From NCBI GenBank assembly GCA_958417225.1, contig CATZCM010000002.1, positions 72,943 through 136,942 on the forward strand: a DNA stretch of 64,000 nucleotides, read 5' to 3'. Made by a program: the position numbers and the translations under genes. This document shows positions 18,236-29,300 of the stretch, one piece after another. This DNA comes from an uncultured Eubacteriales bacterium. GTDB taxonomy: Bacteria > Bacillota > Clostridia > Oscillospirales > Acutalibacteraceae. The notes beneath the pieces are model-generated. The model was not told the DNA's origin, searched no databases, and saw nothing but the letters and a program-made list of their open reading frames with translations. The first letter of the stretch is position 1, and each line of letters opens with the position of its first letter.

Positions 18236-18330
18236 TAACCAAAAGCCATTAGCGATGTCTAAAGTAGTAGGTAGTCCACTCTCTGACATTCCGAAATTCC
18301 TTGCACAATTATGTATTCCAAAACCATAAC
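17075..18330 (+). repeat. Tandem 150/153-bp coding repeats
   Basis: Seven complete units of 50 or 51 codons, one partial unit, and a decayed ninth unit beyond the stop (NQKPLAMSKVVGSPLSDIPK is readable in a shifted frame). Units differ at a few positions (NPNPLAM/NPNPLTV, MPNSLEQ/MSTLTQ), which suggests repeated slippage or recombination between units. Confidence 0.9.
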
Positions 18331-18404
18331 TCTTACACCAACACACTACCACTCTATTATAGTCTAAGTCAAAAATTCTCCACTAAAAATTACTGATATC
18401 TACA

Positions 18405-18842
18405 AAAAACTCGATGAGACACAACAAATAATTCTATCAATAATGGCAAGTTTATAAACAAGTAAAATTGAATTAGTAAAAAACTTCAAATTATCCAACA
18501 GCTGATCTTATATACTATTTTTCGTCAGTTATAAAAAGTAAAAAGGGTATACATGAATTTGATGGGTTAAAAAGCACGATGCGAAAAACTTGCTTAATTG
18601 TCACCATTCATTATTCAGATTCAACAAACCTGTTTAAAGAGCTCATAGACGTTTGGTACGACATTGAAAGTAATCCAACAAAAAAATACTCAAAAAATGC
18701 TACGCATTTATAGTCAATTTAGTTATGACACTAAGATCATTATATACAATCAGATGCTTACTTTAGTAAAAAATAAAAATTCAGTTGCAAAGAAAATTTT
18801 AAAGAACATATGTAATCCTGCTCTTGAATGTCTTGTAGGTTA
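18405..18842 (+). pseudogene. Decayed helical-domain remnant (second-domain type)
   Basis: Frameshifted relic that aligns with the C-terminal half of the 398-residue protein at 48360-49556. It holds recognisable ILSIMASL, HEFDGLKSTMRKTCLIVT, FKELIDVWYDIESNPT, TKIIIYNQMLTLVKNKNS and LKNICNPALEC. At least three frame changes break it. It lies directly behind the PTP repeats, so a helical-domain gene was once here and was overwritten by, or fused to, the PTP unit. Confidence 0.8.
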
Positions 18843-18944
18843 ATCTTTATAATCATAAAGATTAAAATAAATATTCAACTAAAAAATAACTATCAATTTC
18901 TTATAACTCTGTACATAAAAGTTAATCTAACCATAAGTAATGCG

Positions 18945-18989
18945 AAAACCTGTACCGCATGAATTATATATTCACGTGATGCAGGTTTT
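18945..18989 (+). terminator. Cassette-type terminator, copy B
   Basis: Same hairpin as at 15333, within the long direct repeat, 100 bases after the helical-domain remnant. Confidence 0.7.
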
Positions 18990-19584
18990 CCGTTTGTTAT
19001 CTCACTATGCACAGTTTTTCACTTAAACAACCTAATCAATCAACCATCTCTTATATTCTAAGTTTTGCCGTTTTTATTATCAGATAGCTTTTACTACTAT
19101 ATTATTCTTTAATGAAATCAGCTGCTCAAATACATCATACCTTCTTTTATCTTCACTATTTTCTAATATCTAAACAAAATCTCCACAACACATTTTATTT
19201 TACACGAACCTTTTGTCCCAACTCCGAATAAAAATCCCCTCTGATAAATCTACAACAATCTTTTATTCCCAATACTTAACGAATGTTAACTTAACTAAAA
19301 AATCAACAAATATGGCCTAGTCAATAACGTATTATGAACCCAATTAAATTTCATTACTCAAATCAATCTATAGATTACGTATTCAGCGTCACCTCATTGT
19401 AATTATTGTAACGGAATTTGTTGTGGGAATCTTCAAGCAAAATCTTGATTGATATTATGCAATTATAATATTTTTTTGTGTGATTTATGCTTTTTATGTT
19501 ATTTAATTATTATTTTAAAACAACGATAATTTGATAGATTTGTTAATAATTTCGAAATTGACATCATTTTTTTTGAAAACCCCC

Positions 19585-19613
19585 TTGACATTCTACTTGT
19601 TTTTTGATATAAT
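19585..19613 (+). promoter_or_regulatory. Cassette promoter 3
   Basis: Consensus TTGACA-17 bases-TATAAT, about 94 bases before ATG 19707. Confidence 0.85.
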
Positions 19614-19706
19614 ATAATCAGTAATCAACCAAAACACCTACAACAACATAATAAAAGTACAAAAACAAATTTAATTTTTTTTAATTATCAAGGAGGATTT
19701 AATTTT

Positions 19707-21008
19707 ATGAAACAATCAAAAAATAAACTTATCGCAACCTTAATACTCGGACTCACAATTGCAGGAAACACTATAAATTTAAAAGCTGATGCAATGTTCA
19801 CTAGCGGACCATATAGGCCTGTAGAATCATACTCACAAGGAATATCTCCCGATGAGCAAGAGTTCAATGAAATTAAAAGAAATTCTCGAAATAGAACAAG
19901 TACACACAATGCTGATAGAGACAGATATGATAATGTAGGTTCCGTAGGAACGCCAAATTCTAGAAGAATCATGTCACTTAGAAACGTGTTACCCACATCA
20001 GAATACGTAACAAAGGCAAACAGCGAAATTAACGCAAGTAAAGTTATTAAAGAAACCATAGATGGCCAAAAGTTTTCTATCATTGCTACACAAGCACCTA
20101 AGGGATCAACAATTGACGCATTCTGGGATTTGATTTTTTCTGGTAAATATGTAAATGATATTGTTGCACTCGGCAGCCCGTTGCTTGAGGATGGCACTCC
20201 TAACCCCGCCCTTCAAAATTATTGGAGTTCTGGTGAGTTGTCAAGCTCCAAATATACGATAACACACACCGAACCCCAAACTATATCTGATTCTGCCGAT
20301 AAAATTGCTGTAACTATTACTGATAAATCAACTGGCAAATCTAAAACTGTTAACGTTTATAATTATCATGCTTGGCCAGATCATGGATTGCCAATGGAAC
20401 CCTCTGATTTTGATAACTTTGTTTCTATGTTTAAAGATAAGAGAAAGTTAGTTGTACATTGTAGTGCAGGTGTTGGCAGAACAGGTACATTTTCAGCATG
20501 CTTGGAAGTATTACGACGTGGAGCAGAAACCGCAGACGTAAGGGACATCGTTACGGAAATGAGAACTCATCGTACATTAATGGTACAAAACCTAGAGCAA
20601 TACTTGTTTGTAAAAAATTATCAGAGACGCCATACCGTTGCTGGTAGTTTACCAGTTCCTACGGCACCAGATTATGTTGAAACACCAGCAGCAGGAGATG
20701 TGCGCACTGCAATTCCTCAAAATGGTAGTGTGGAAACTTCTGCATTAACTTCTTCTGATGAACAGGAATCATTTTTTACCTTAGATGATACATATCCAGC
20801 AACTTACGGATCTGGCAATCCAAATGGTTCTGCATTAACCTCTTCTGATGAACAGGAATCATTTTTCACCTTAGATGATACATATTCAACTTTCTCCCTT
20901 GTACAAACACATTATCCAGATTCACTAAAAGTAACTATGGCGCCAGGCAGTAGCCCTATCACTGGCATACCAGCTCCCCTTGTACAGCCACATCAGCAAA
21001 ATCAATGA
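19707..21008 (+). CDS. Secreted classical protein tyrosine phosphatase
   Basis: 433 residues: signal peptide (about 1-29), PTP domain (about 68-310) and a Pro/Ser-rich tail. All catalytic elements are intact: ATQAPKGSTIDAFWDLI, WPDHG with general acid D225, P-loop HCSAGVGRTG with C252 and R258, and Q-loop MVQNLEQYLF. It belongs to the classical, phosphotyrosine-specific group seen in eukaryotes and in YopH-like virulence factors. Dephosphorylation of host proteins is therefore plausible but inferred. The tail carries two copies of ALTSSDEQESFFTLDDTY (residues 346-363 and 376-393), which resemble short interaction motifs. AAGGAGG precedes the ATG. A decayed helical-domain copy follows. Confidence 0.9.
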   Translation: MKQSKNKLIATLILGLTIAGNTINLKADAMFTSGPYRPVESYSQGISPDEQEFNEIKRNSRNRTSTHNADRDRYDNVGSVGTPNSRRIMSLRNVLPTSEYVTKANSEINASKVIKETIDGQKFSIIATQAPKGSTIDAFWDLIFSGKYVNDIVALGSPLLEDGTPNPALQNYWSSGELSSSKYTITHTEPQTISDSADKIAVTITDKSTGKSKTVNVYNYHAWPDHGLPMEPSDFDNFVSMFKDKRKLVVHCSAGVGRTGTFSACLEVLRRGAETADVRDIVTEMRTHRTLMVQNLEQYLFVKNYQRRHTVAGSLPVPTAPDYVETPAAGDVRTAIPQNGSVETSALTSSDEQESFFTLDDTYPATYGSGNPNGSALTSSDEQESFFTLDDTYSTFSLVQTHYPDSLKVTMAPGSSPITGIPAPLVQPHQQNQ

Positions 21009-21074
21009 GCAAATTCTAGCGCAGCAGGCGATCCCTTTTTTGACATGCCAATCATCCCCTTGTACAACCACGTC

Positions 21075-21611
21075 GTCAAAATCCATTAGCAATATTTCCT
21101 AACAGAGCAGGTACTCGAAAAACAACCATTGCAGCAGGTGGTTTTCCATGTTTCTGCTTAAGTCTAAAAGAACGGGATAATATCAAACAAGCTGTACAGA
21201 CAATTTTATCAATGAAACAAAGCCTATCATCAAAAAGTGTCGCATCAGCAAAAAACTTTATGTTAAAGCTACTGATTTCACAATTGCCAAACTTTTATAT
21301 GATTATTTGCCAGGTATAGAAGTTAAACAAAAGCTACACATACTTAATGATTTGCAAAATCCGTTAAGAAACGCCACTAACAAATCTAATTTATCAAACA
21401 TGAGTAATTCATTAAAAAATATCATAAATGTCGTATTTGCAGTAAAAAGCAGTTCATCAGAAAAAACACTCCTAGTATGATATCTTTTTATAACCATGCT
21501 AAAGTTATCGAACAGACCATTATATACGATCAAATGCTCGCTCTAGCAAAAAAGAGAATTTAACTGCAAATGAAATTTTAAAATATATAAATCATCCTAT
21601 GTTTGATTAAT
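21075..21611 (+). pseudogene. Decayed helical-domain remnant (first-domain type)
   Basis: Relic of the first helical domain, matching the 14058-14684 protein across its length: RAGTRKTTIAAG, AVQTILSM, ATDFTIAKLLYDYLPGIEVKQKL, LKNIINVVFAVKSSSSE, and EQTIIYDQMLALAK, ending KYINHPMFD. Several single-base shifts break the frame. No signal peptide cassette precedes it. Confidence 0.8.
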
Positions 21612-21729
21612 CTATAAACTATCCTGTTGAATAAATTAAAAACTAATGCTTAATGGGAAAATGAAACATATATTTCTATCAATTGACTATGACGCCATAC
21701 ATAAAGCTAGATTCAATCACGAGCAATAC

Positions 21730-21780
21730 AAAGACCTATACTGCATAAATGCATTATACATTCATGCAGTGCAGGTCTTT
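21730..21780 (+). terminator. Cassette-type terminator, diverged copy
   Basis: AAAGACCTATACTGCATAAATG pairs with CATTCATGCAGTGCAGGTCTTT and is followed by TG-rich sequence with a short T run. The 21781-22366 stretch is AT-rich, a diverged version of the long repeat, with no genes. Confidence 0.7.
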
Positions 21781-22366
21781 TGTTTGCCATTTCTCTTTGG
21801 ATAAACTTTTATTCAATTAATCTAATCAAACGACCATTTCTTATTTTCCAAGTTTTTCCGTTATTATTGATAAGTTAGACTTTAACGCCATAAGTTGAAC
21901 ATTTTTTATTCTTTAGTATAATCAACTACCCAAATATATCATACATTCCCTTATCTACATTATTTTCTAATATCCAAACAAAATTTCCACAACGCATTTA
22001 TTTACGCAAACTTTTTGTATCAGCCCCGAATAAAAATCCACTCTGGAAAATCTACAACAAACCTTTATTTTCAAAACCGAACACATGCCAACTTAACTAA
22101 AAAATTCACGATTGTATCCTAACTAGGAACGTATTACGAACCAAATTGAATTTTATTATTCGAATTAATTTATATATTGCATATTCATCGTCATTTCATT
22201 GTAATTATTGCAACTAGTAGCATCATGGCTATTTTTAAGCTAAATTTCAATTAATATCATGTGATTGCAATGAAATTCACACATAATTCACAACAATTAC
22301 ATTATTCAATTACTATTCAAAAAACTAATACCATTAAATCTGTCAATGATTACAAAAATGATATCA

Positions 22367-22393
22367 ATATGTCAAGGATTCGCCTTGACATAT
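22367..22393. promoter_or_regulatory. Perfect palindrome over the -35 box (candidate operator)
   Basis: ATATGTCAAGG and CCTTGACATAT form 11-bp perfect arms around ATTCG. The right arm contains the TTGACA of cassette promoter 4. The other cassette promoters lack the left arm. Confidence 0.5.
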
Positions 22394-22413
22394 TAACGGT
22401 TTTTTGATATAAT
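22385..22413 (+). promoter_or_regulatory. Cassette promoter 4
   Basis: Consensus TTGACA-17 bases-TATAAT, about 92 bases before ATG 22505. Confidence 0.85.
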
Positions 22414-22504
22414 ATAATTAATGGTTAACTAAAACACATATGATAACATAATAAAAATGCAAAAATAAATTTAATTTTTTAATTATCAAGGAGGATTTAA
22501 TCTT

Positions 22505-23606
22505 ATGAAAAAATCAAAAAACACAGTAAAAAATAAACTCATTGCAACCTTAATACTTGGGCTCACAATTGCAGGTAGTGTCACAAGTTCAAATGTTAGT
22601 GCAATGTTCCATAACGAAGCAAAAAGAGCACGCCTATCTATAACAAACCCTGATGAACAACGAAATTCCAGTTGAAGGAAGAATAAGTGAACACGATTCT
22701 ACTAGGGACAGATATCCAAACATAGGTTCCGTAGGAAAGCAAAATTCTAAAAGAGATATGACATCCGGAAAAGGAGAATACGTTACAAAAGAAGACAGTG
22801 TAATTAACGCAAGTAAAATTATTAAAGAAACCATTGATGGCAAAAAGTTCTCTATCATTGCCACACAAGCACCAATACAAAACACAATTAACGCATTCTG
22901 GGATTTGATTCTTCATAGTAAACATATACATGACATTGTTGTACTCGGCAACTCGTTGCTTGAGGATGGCACCCCTAATCCCAACCTTCAAAAATATTGG
23001 AGTTCTAATACTCTTCTAAGTGACCAATATACGATAGTGCGCTCCGAACCCCAATTTATATCTGAATCTGCCAATAAAACTACCGTAACTATTATTGATA
23101 AATCGACTGGCAAATCTAAAACTGTTGAGGTTTATAATTATCATGCTTGGCCAGATCATGGATTGCCAACGGAAACCTCTGATTTTGATAACTTTGTTTC
23201 TATGTTTAAAGATAAGAGAAAGTTAGTTGTACATTGTAGTGCAGGTGTTGGCAGAACAGGTACATTTTCAGCATGCTTGGAAGTATTACGACGTGGAGCA
23301 GAAACCGCAGACGTAAGGGACATCGTTACGGAAATGAGAACTCATCGTACATTAATGGTACAAAACCTAGATCAGTACTTGTTTGTAAAAGAATATCAAA
23401 AATGTCATACCCCTGATGATAGTATTCAAGACTCTCCAAAACCAGTTGATAGAAGAATAGTCCAACGTCCTTTATGTAGTAGTACACAACCTTATTTAGA
23501 TACTGTTTATAGTATTCAAGACTCTCCAAGACCAGTTCATAGAAGAATAATCCAACGCCCTTCTTGTAGTAGTGCACGAACTTATTTAGATAATGTTTAT
23601 TGCTAA
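22505..23606 (+). pseudogene. Secreted classical PTP gene with a frameshift behind the signal peptide
   Basis: ATG 22505 behind AAGGAGG opens the usual signal peptide (MKKSKNTVKNKLIATLILGL), but the frame ends after NPDEQRNSS. The phosphatase continues in another frame from 22653. Comparison with the paralogs (DEQE) points to one extra C at 22661. The downstream frame (317 residues from ATG 22653) has a complete PTP domain: WPDHG (D168), HCSAGVGRTG (C195, R201) and MVQNLDQYLF. It also has two 31-residue tail repeats (SIQDSPKPVDRRIVQRP type). Either this is a recent pseudogene, the shift is a sequencing error, or an intracellular form is made from 22653. No good ribosome site precedes that ATG. 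Confidence 0.8.
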
Positions 23607-23923
23607 GTAAATACAGTAATAACTCATAAAATATTTTTCAATAACACCTAGATAAGAAATGGTATCTGCCTAAAGTTAAACGGTTAACACATGCATTGAA
23701 AAACTAATAATAAACTTGTACAGAAAAGTCATTAATAGCTACCATATGTGCTGTTTTTACAGTAAAAATCTGAAAACGTTTAATAATTCATATGTAGTTA
23801 TAATAACCATCATAAATAAAAGCAAATAAATTTATTATTAAAGCTTTCTGATTATACATATGTCTAACTGATCTAAAACAACATATTTAAATAATTGAGT
23901 ATACATGGTGATTCATCACTAAT
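23607..23923. other. Intergenic stretch without recognisable features
   Basis: 317 AT-rich bases between the frameshifted PTP and the leucine-rich-repeat gene. I see no cassette promoter, tRNA or clear terminator. Confidence 0.5.
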
Positions 23924-25828
23924 TTGTCTCATAGACATATGAATCATTTAGTATGTAACAGATTCAATAGTCGATACGCACTGATTGGGATGCAATTAGC
24001 AAATTGCCAAAATCTAATTGCAATAAATGCTAATAGTGAAAGTAAGTACTTTTCTAGCGTTGACGGAGCTTTATATGACAATTTTCAAACGAAACTATTT
24101 GCATATCCTGCCGGGAAACCAAGCGACGATTATACTCCTCCACAAAAGCTTCAAGTTATATCTTCATACGCATTTGCGGGGTGCACACACCTAAAAACCT
24201 TAACTCTTCCTGGCACTATTGAATCCCTTGAGGTAGGAATTTTTGAAGGATGTATTAATTTAGATAAAGTTATTATCCCAGACTCCACTGAAATTATATA
24301 CTCTTATGCTTTCATCGGGTGCACTAATTTGCATACGATGGAAATTGAATTCGAATGCTATCTAATAATAGCAGAACGCAAAGCTTTTTGTGGCTGTCCA
24401 CGGGATTTAAAAATTTATACAAACGATTATAAAACAAGTCAGATGTATAATAGAAATCTTCGCTTGTCAACATTAGTTTATAATGAAAAATACCATACTA
24501 ATTTTAGCAAAATTCCCTGCCTTGAAGATGTACTTGCACAGGCATTTATAGACGAATTTACAGATGAAGAAATAAATGAAAAAATACAAAATGCATATCG
24601 GATATGTAGACTCACGACGTGCGAAAATGGTAGTGAAATTCTTTGTGTAAGGTGAACTGATATTAAAGGAAATAATATTGCTACTCTTTATAATTTTAGG
24701 AACAAAGAAGCAACAGTTGCAGATTTACCTGATACAGTTTGCTTTGACGGTAAGTCTTACACATTGGTTAAAATAGGACATGGCGCTTTTCCTCGCCGTG
24801 ATAAATTAGAAACTGTAAATATGAGCGACTCTATAACAAAGATAAATCGGTGTGCATTTCGTGGATGCCCAAGTTTAAAAAAAGTAACCTTTTCAAAAAA
24901 TTTAATAAAAATCGGTGATAGCGCATTTTCTGACTGTTCTAACTTAGAAGAAGTGAATCTCCCTAATAGTTTAAATGTAATTGGAGAATGGGCCTTCTTT
25001 AAATGTTCCACATTATCAAGCGTAGACATTCCAAATGGCATGCGGGAAATTAACGGGAATTCATTTGCGCAGGGTGCTATAAAAATAATTAATATCCCCG
25101 CTAGTGTTGTGAATTTTTCTGGCACTCTTCAACAAAAAGCAGTTGTTCATCCCGATAATAAAATATTTTCGTCAGATGATATGGGGGTAATATTTAGCAA
25201 AGATAAAACTATATTAATAAGATGGCCTTGGACAATTAGAGTACATATATATAATGTTCCATTAAATGTAACAACCATTGGCACCCATGCATTTTCACCT
25301 TCAACAAGAGAATCGGGTGGTGTGGCAATGGTCAAAGTTCACAAAAATATAACTAATATTGAAGAAGGTGCATTTTTTGATCAAACTGTATTAATTGAAT
25401 CTGGAAGTAAATTGGAACAACTTTCAGAATGTCGGCATTGTTGCTATTATTTGGAGTGCGACGAAGGAACTGAAGAACATACAAGGCTAAGTAGATTGAT
25501 TAAAGATTCCACTCACTCCGCGAACCCGCTTGATAAATCGATTATTAGGGAGCTAGTTGTAGAAAACGGAGTCGAATATGGCTTAACTGAAAACGGCGCA
25601 ATTATTTTTGGGTACAAGGATAAATCCTCTAAAGAAATTACTATAAAAAATTCTGTTTTTTATCGCAATAAGGAATATCCAGTGCATTATGTTTACACTA
25701 CATTTGAGAATTGTCCAGAAGGATTCAAAATTCGTCTACCTTATGAAAAAGATAGCGCTGAAGATAAAAGGTTAAGAGAAAAACTTGACGGTTGCTGTGA
25801 AAGCTCGATGATAGAAAATTACCATTAG
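23924..25828 (+). pseudogene. BspA-type leucine-rich-repeat protein with an in-frame TGA
   Basis: One reading frame of about 635 codons, interrupted by TGA at 24653-24655 (after CENGSEILCVR). Both halves carry LRR_5/BspA repeats: AFAGCTHLKTLTLPGTIESL and AFIGCTNLHTMEI before the stop, and AFRGCPSLKKVTFSKNLIKI and AFFKCSTLSSVDIPNGMREI after it. The frame continues immediately past the stop with coherent sequence (NNIATLYNFRNKEATVADLP), so this is one gene with a nonsense change. The 5' end is also doubtful: TTG 23924 or ATG 23939 have no RBS, and no signal peptide is present although BspA proteins are normally exported. BspA repeats bind host surfaces in other organisms; here the gene is probably inactive. 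Confidence 0.8.
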
Positions 25829-26303
25829 TATCTTTCTGAAAAAACATTAATGAAGTTAAGTAAATCTAAAATTTAAGTTTTTAATAATTTGGCAGCTTTA
25901 ATTGTACATAAACAATTAGGGCTGTTTTTGTAGGTAAAATCTATAATCAATAACAACTTGAGTATAAAGCTATGTATTTGACAACATAATACAAACACTT
26001 ACACTTGTGAGATTAAAGTTAATATAATGTCCTATTATCCCCTATAACTTCATAACTTTTACGAAAACCTCGGTTATATTAAGTCTATCAGTCGAATATC
26101 CCAAAAGCTCTTCACTGTTGTTAGCTATTTTCGCTGTTTTTAGTACCATTAGGCGTAAACAACTTCTTAGCTGTGTTATATTCTTTATTTTTGTTAGTCC
26201 AAATACCCCTACAAATCTTATAGTGAAATATGTTATAATTATAGGAGAACAAAAAATAAAACCTTATTATATCCCATAAAAAAATCTTATAAAGGAGATA
26301 CTT
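25829..26303. other. Intergenic stretch before the giant paralogs
   Basis: 475 AT-rich bases. A TATAAT at 26234-26239 lies 65 bases before ATG 26304 and may be its -10 box, but no good -35 accompanies it. Nothing else is recognisable. Confidence 0.4.
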
Positions 26304-29300
26304 ATGAAATTTACAAATAGATATTTCGTAAAAAGAACAATCGCTTTAGGCCTAAGTATAATGTGTATAGGAAATTCATTTGAAAAATCATCTGTAAAGG
26401 CATTGTTAACACGAAACGCTCTACTAGAAGTTTATGCACAAATTGAACAGATTCCAGTAAAAATCAAATCCAGTGTAGTTACAGAGGATGAAGAAACTCT
26501 CAAAGAAGTTGATCATTCTGCTAAAACAAGTGCCCCTCCCAGCCAAATATCAAAAACTGCTCTAAATGAAATGCAAAACATAAATGAAGGCAATATTGAT
26601 TGGGAATACGTTAAACAACTTGATTTGTTAAAAGGGATAGTGTATGAAAAAATAGGGGTACTGCGTAATCTCCGATTTTTCAATGGTTTTATAAAAAAAA
26701 TGACTATAAAAAACAATACACGACAATACAAATACGATAGTGGAGTTGGAGTAGCTGAAGTGATGACAACGTTATTTCCATCACCAACTGGAAATTTAGC
26801 AACTGGTAACAATCTTGATTTTAATCCTCAACTTTTAGCAAAATTATTTGGAGTCCTTTACACATTACGTGAAAAAAATGCATCTTTGTCCGTTGACATA
26901 GATGGAAAAATAAAAAAAATTATAACTCTTGCAAACAACAATAGAACAAAAGAAACTATGTTTCTTTTGGTAAACAACGTAAACAGCGCTAAAACCGTAC
27001 TAATAAAAAAATTAGAATACTTTAAAGAAAAAGAAAAATCCGGAAAAAAATTAAAAGACAAAGAACTTGAAAGCAAATCTCAAATTCAGTCTGTCCTCGA
27101 AGATAACATAAATTTATATGGAAAAATAGACAATATGTTAAATACAACAGACTCTAGTGGGAAAAAAATAATACGTCCTAAAAAAAGGAAAATATTTTTA
27201 AAATTAATCTACGATTTCTCTGTAATGATCAATGAGCAAGAAGGAACCAATGAAACAGCTTCAAATAACAAACCACTGAAGCAATTCACTGCAGAAAGAG
27301 TTTTACTGGGATATTGTACTAGAATCTTTGACTCAAAAGAGGATATAAAGAATTTTTATACAGCACTCCCTGAGCAAATAAAACTCCCCGATGGGAAAAT
27401 TTCGACAACTACAAAAAATGACGCCCTTTCCGACATAAAAAAATTACATGATATGTTAGAGAAAACCTCACCCCAAAAGAACATCCCCTATGATAGCGCT
27501 TTAACGTCAAATAATAAGACTTTTCAACTAGAAGTCGAAGAAACCAGTAAATGTTATTTTAACAAGTCTAAATGGTTTTCAGACTGCGTAGACACATCTA
27601 TCAGGCACATAGTAAACCTTTTGACTTACAATGCTAATGACGAAAAATTTCACTTACCCGGATCCACATGCGATGTCTCCAAAACAGACCTCGATAAAAT
27701 CTTAGAATCATACAATTCTGATAAAAAATTTGATCATAAATCAATTAAAGAAAGACTCCATATATATTATTTATATCAAAACAAACAATATGCTAATAAC
27801 AGTGATGAATTAACTCGTAGTTTATGGAACTATGTTTTAAGTAACATTTCATCAAGAGATAATGGAATGTATGATGTAGTATACATAAAAGAAAAAAATG
27901 AATTAAGCTCGGGTTTTGTAAATGTATTGAAAATGTGCTACAACTTAGCTTATGCATTACGAGATGGTAAGAATTGCGATAATGCCAAAATCGCAATAGA
28001 CAATATCATAAAAGCAATTAACCTTAAAACTCCAATTGAGGATTTCGAATTAAAAAATATGTTATACGAAGCTTTAGATAAGACTTTGCAACTTTATAAT
28101 GATGAATATAAATTTAACATAGATTTAAAAAAAGTAGAAAAACAAGAAAAAAACATATCAGTTGGAAAATTCATAACTGATATTTTTGGTGCTGTAACTA
28201 TTACAGTAAGCAAAAATGGTATGAACTTGTTTAATTTCTCGATTGAACAACAAATAGGTCACGGAGCAACAAAATGCGATATACAAAATCAAATTCAACT
28301 TGACGACAAAGAAAAAGGCTTGCTTGAAAACAATGATGCGGCATTACTATATAATACTTATAATAAGTCTGACTTTAATATCGACGACTCCTTCGAATGT
28401 TATCACAAAACTGCTGCTAATAAATTTGTAAATAAAGTTCACTCATTCATTAATTACGAAGAGAATATAAGAAAATGGATAACTGAAAATAACGTAGTTA
28501 TGCTAATAAGTAATGTCATAAATATAAATTTTGATACAATTCGCACTATTGATATATTAGTATACGACCAAGGTACTCAAATACCATTAATCGATTGGAC
28601 AATAAATGCAATATTTCACGACAAAAGAACCTGGGATTACGAAAATATCGACTTATGGTATATGCTAAATATATTTTCAAAAGACCGTACAAAATACGAA
28701 TCTTTCCAAAAAAGCCACCCTCAAACCGTTCAAAAATACAATGCACTCTTAAAAATCCTGGAAAAGGAAAAACTAGATGTTTCCGATTTAGATATACTAA
28801 AAAAGTTTACATTTGAAGAACTTAGCGTAAACAATCCATATGAAAGCGCTATAAATCGTATCTTAACATCAAGTAATGAAATTGTTGAAAGTTTTATAGA
28901 CAGGTACATACCACAAATTTATTCCAGTAAAACCACGGGTGGAGTAACAACCTTCGTAAGTAAAAAATTAGCTGAATTAAAACGATGGGACATGTTAGAA
29001 AAGTTACTGGAAAAAGACTACGATTTTACACGCTCCGGAAATTTAGCATTAATATTAGCTAAACAACAAAAATTTAATATACTATGCAAATTTAGAAAAA
29101 AATTTAATTTTAATGCTTATGGTAGCATCGATGGAATAACCTTTGAGCCTGCATACATTCTCTTAAAAGAACTTATTAAGGATCCTAATATAAAAAAAGA
29201 ACTTATTCATGATGTAACAAGGTTAGTTCTCAAAAAAGACAAAATTACTTTAAGTGATTTAAATGGTATAGAATACGACGAACTTACTAGAACTAAAGAA

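Larger units (their letters stand above)
18882..19706 (+). repeat. Long direct repeat, copy B
   Basis: Near-identical partner of 15271-16081. Ends at the start codon region of the second PTP gene. Confidence 0.9.

Noticed and set aside
17075..18330. Regular repeats resembling a CRISPR array
   Set aside because: The units are 150/153 bp, contiguous and in frame within a protein; there are no spacers and no cas genes.
24653..24655. TGA as a recoded sense codon throughout the genome
   Set aside because: Other intact genes in the window end with TGA (for example 8271 and 60746), and conserved proteins show no internal TGA.
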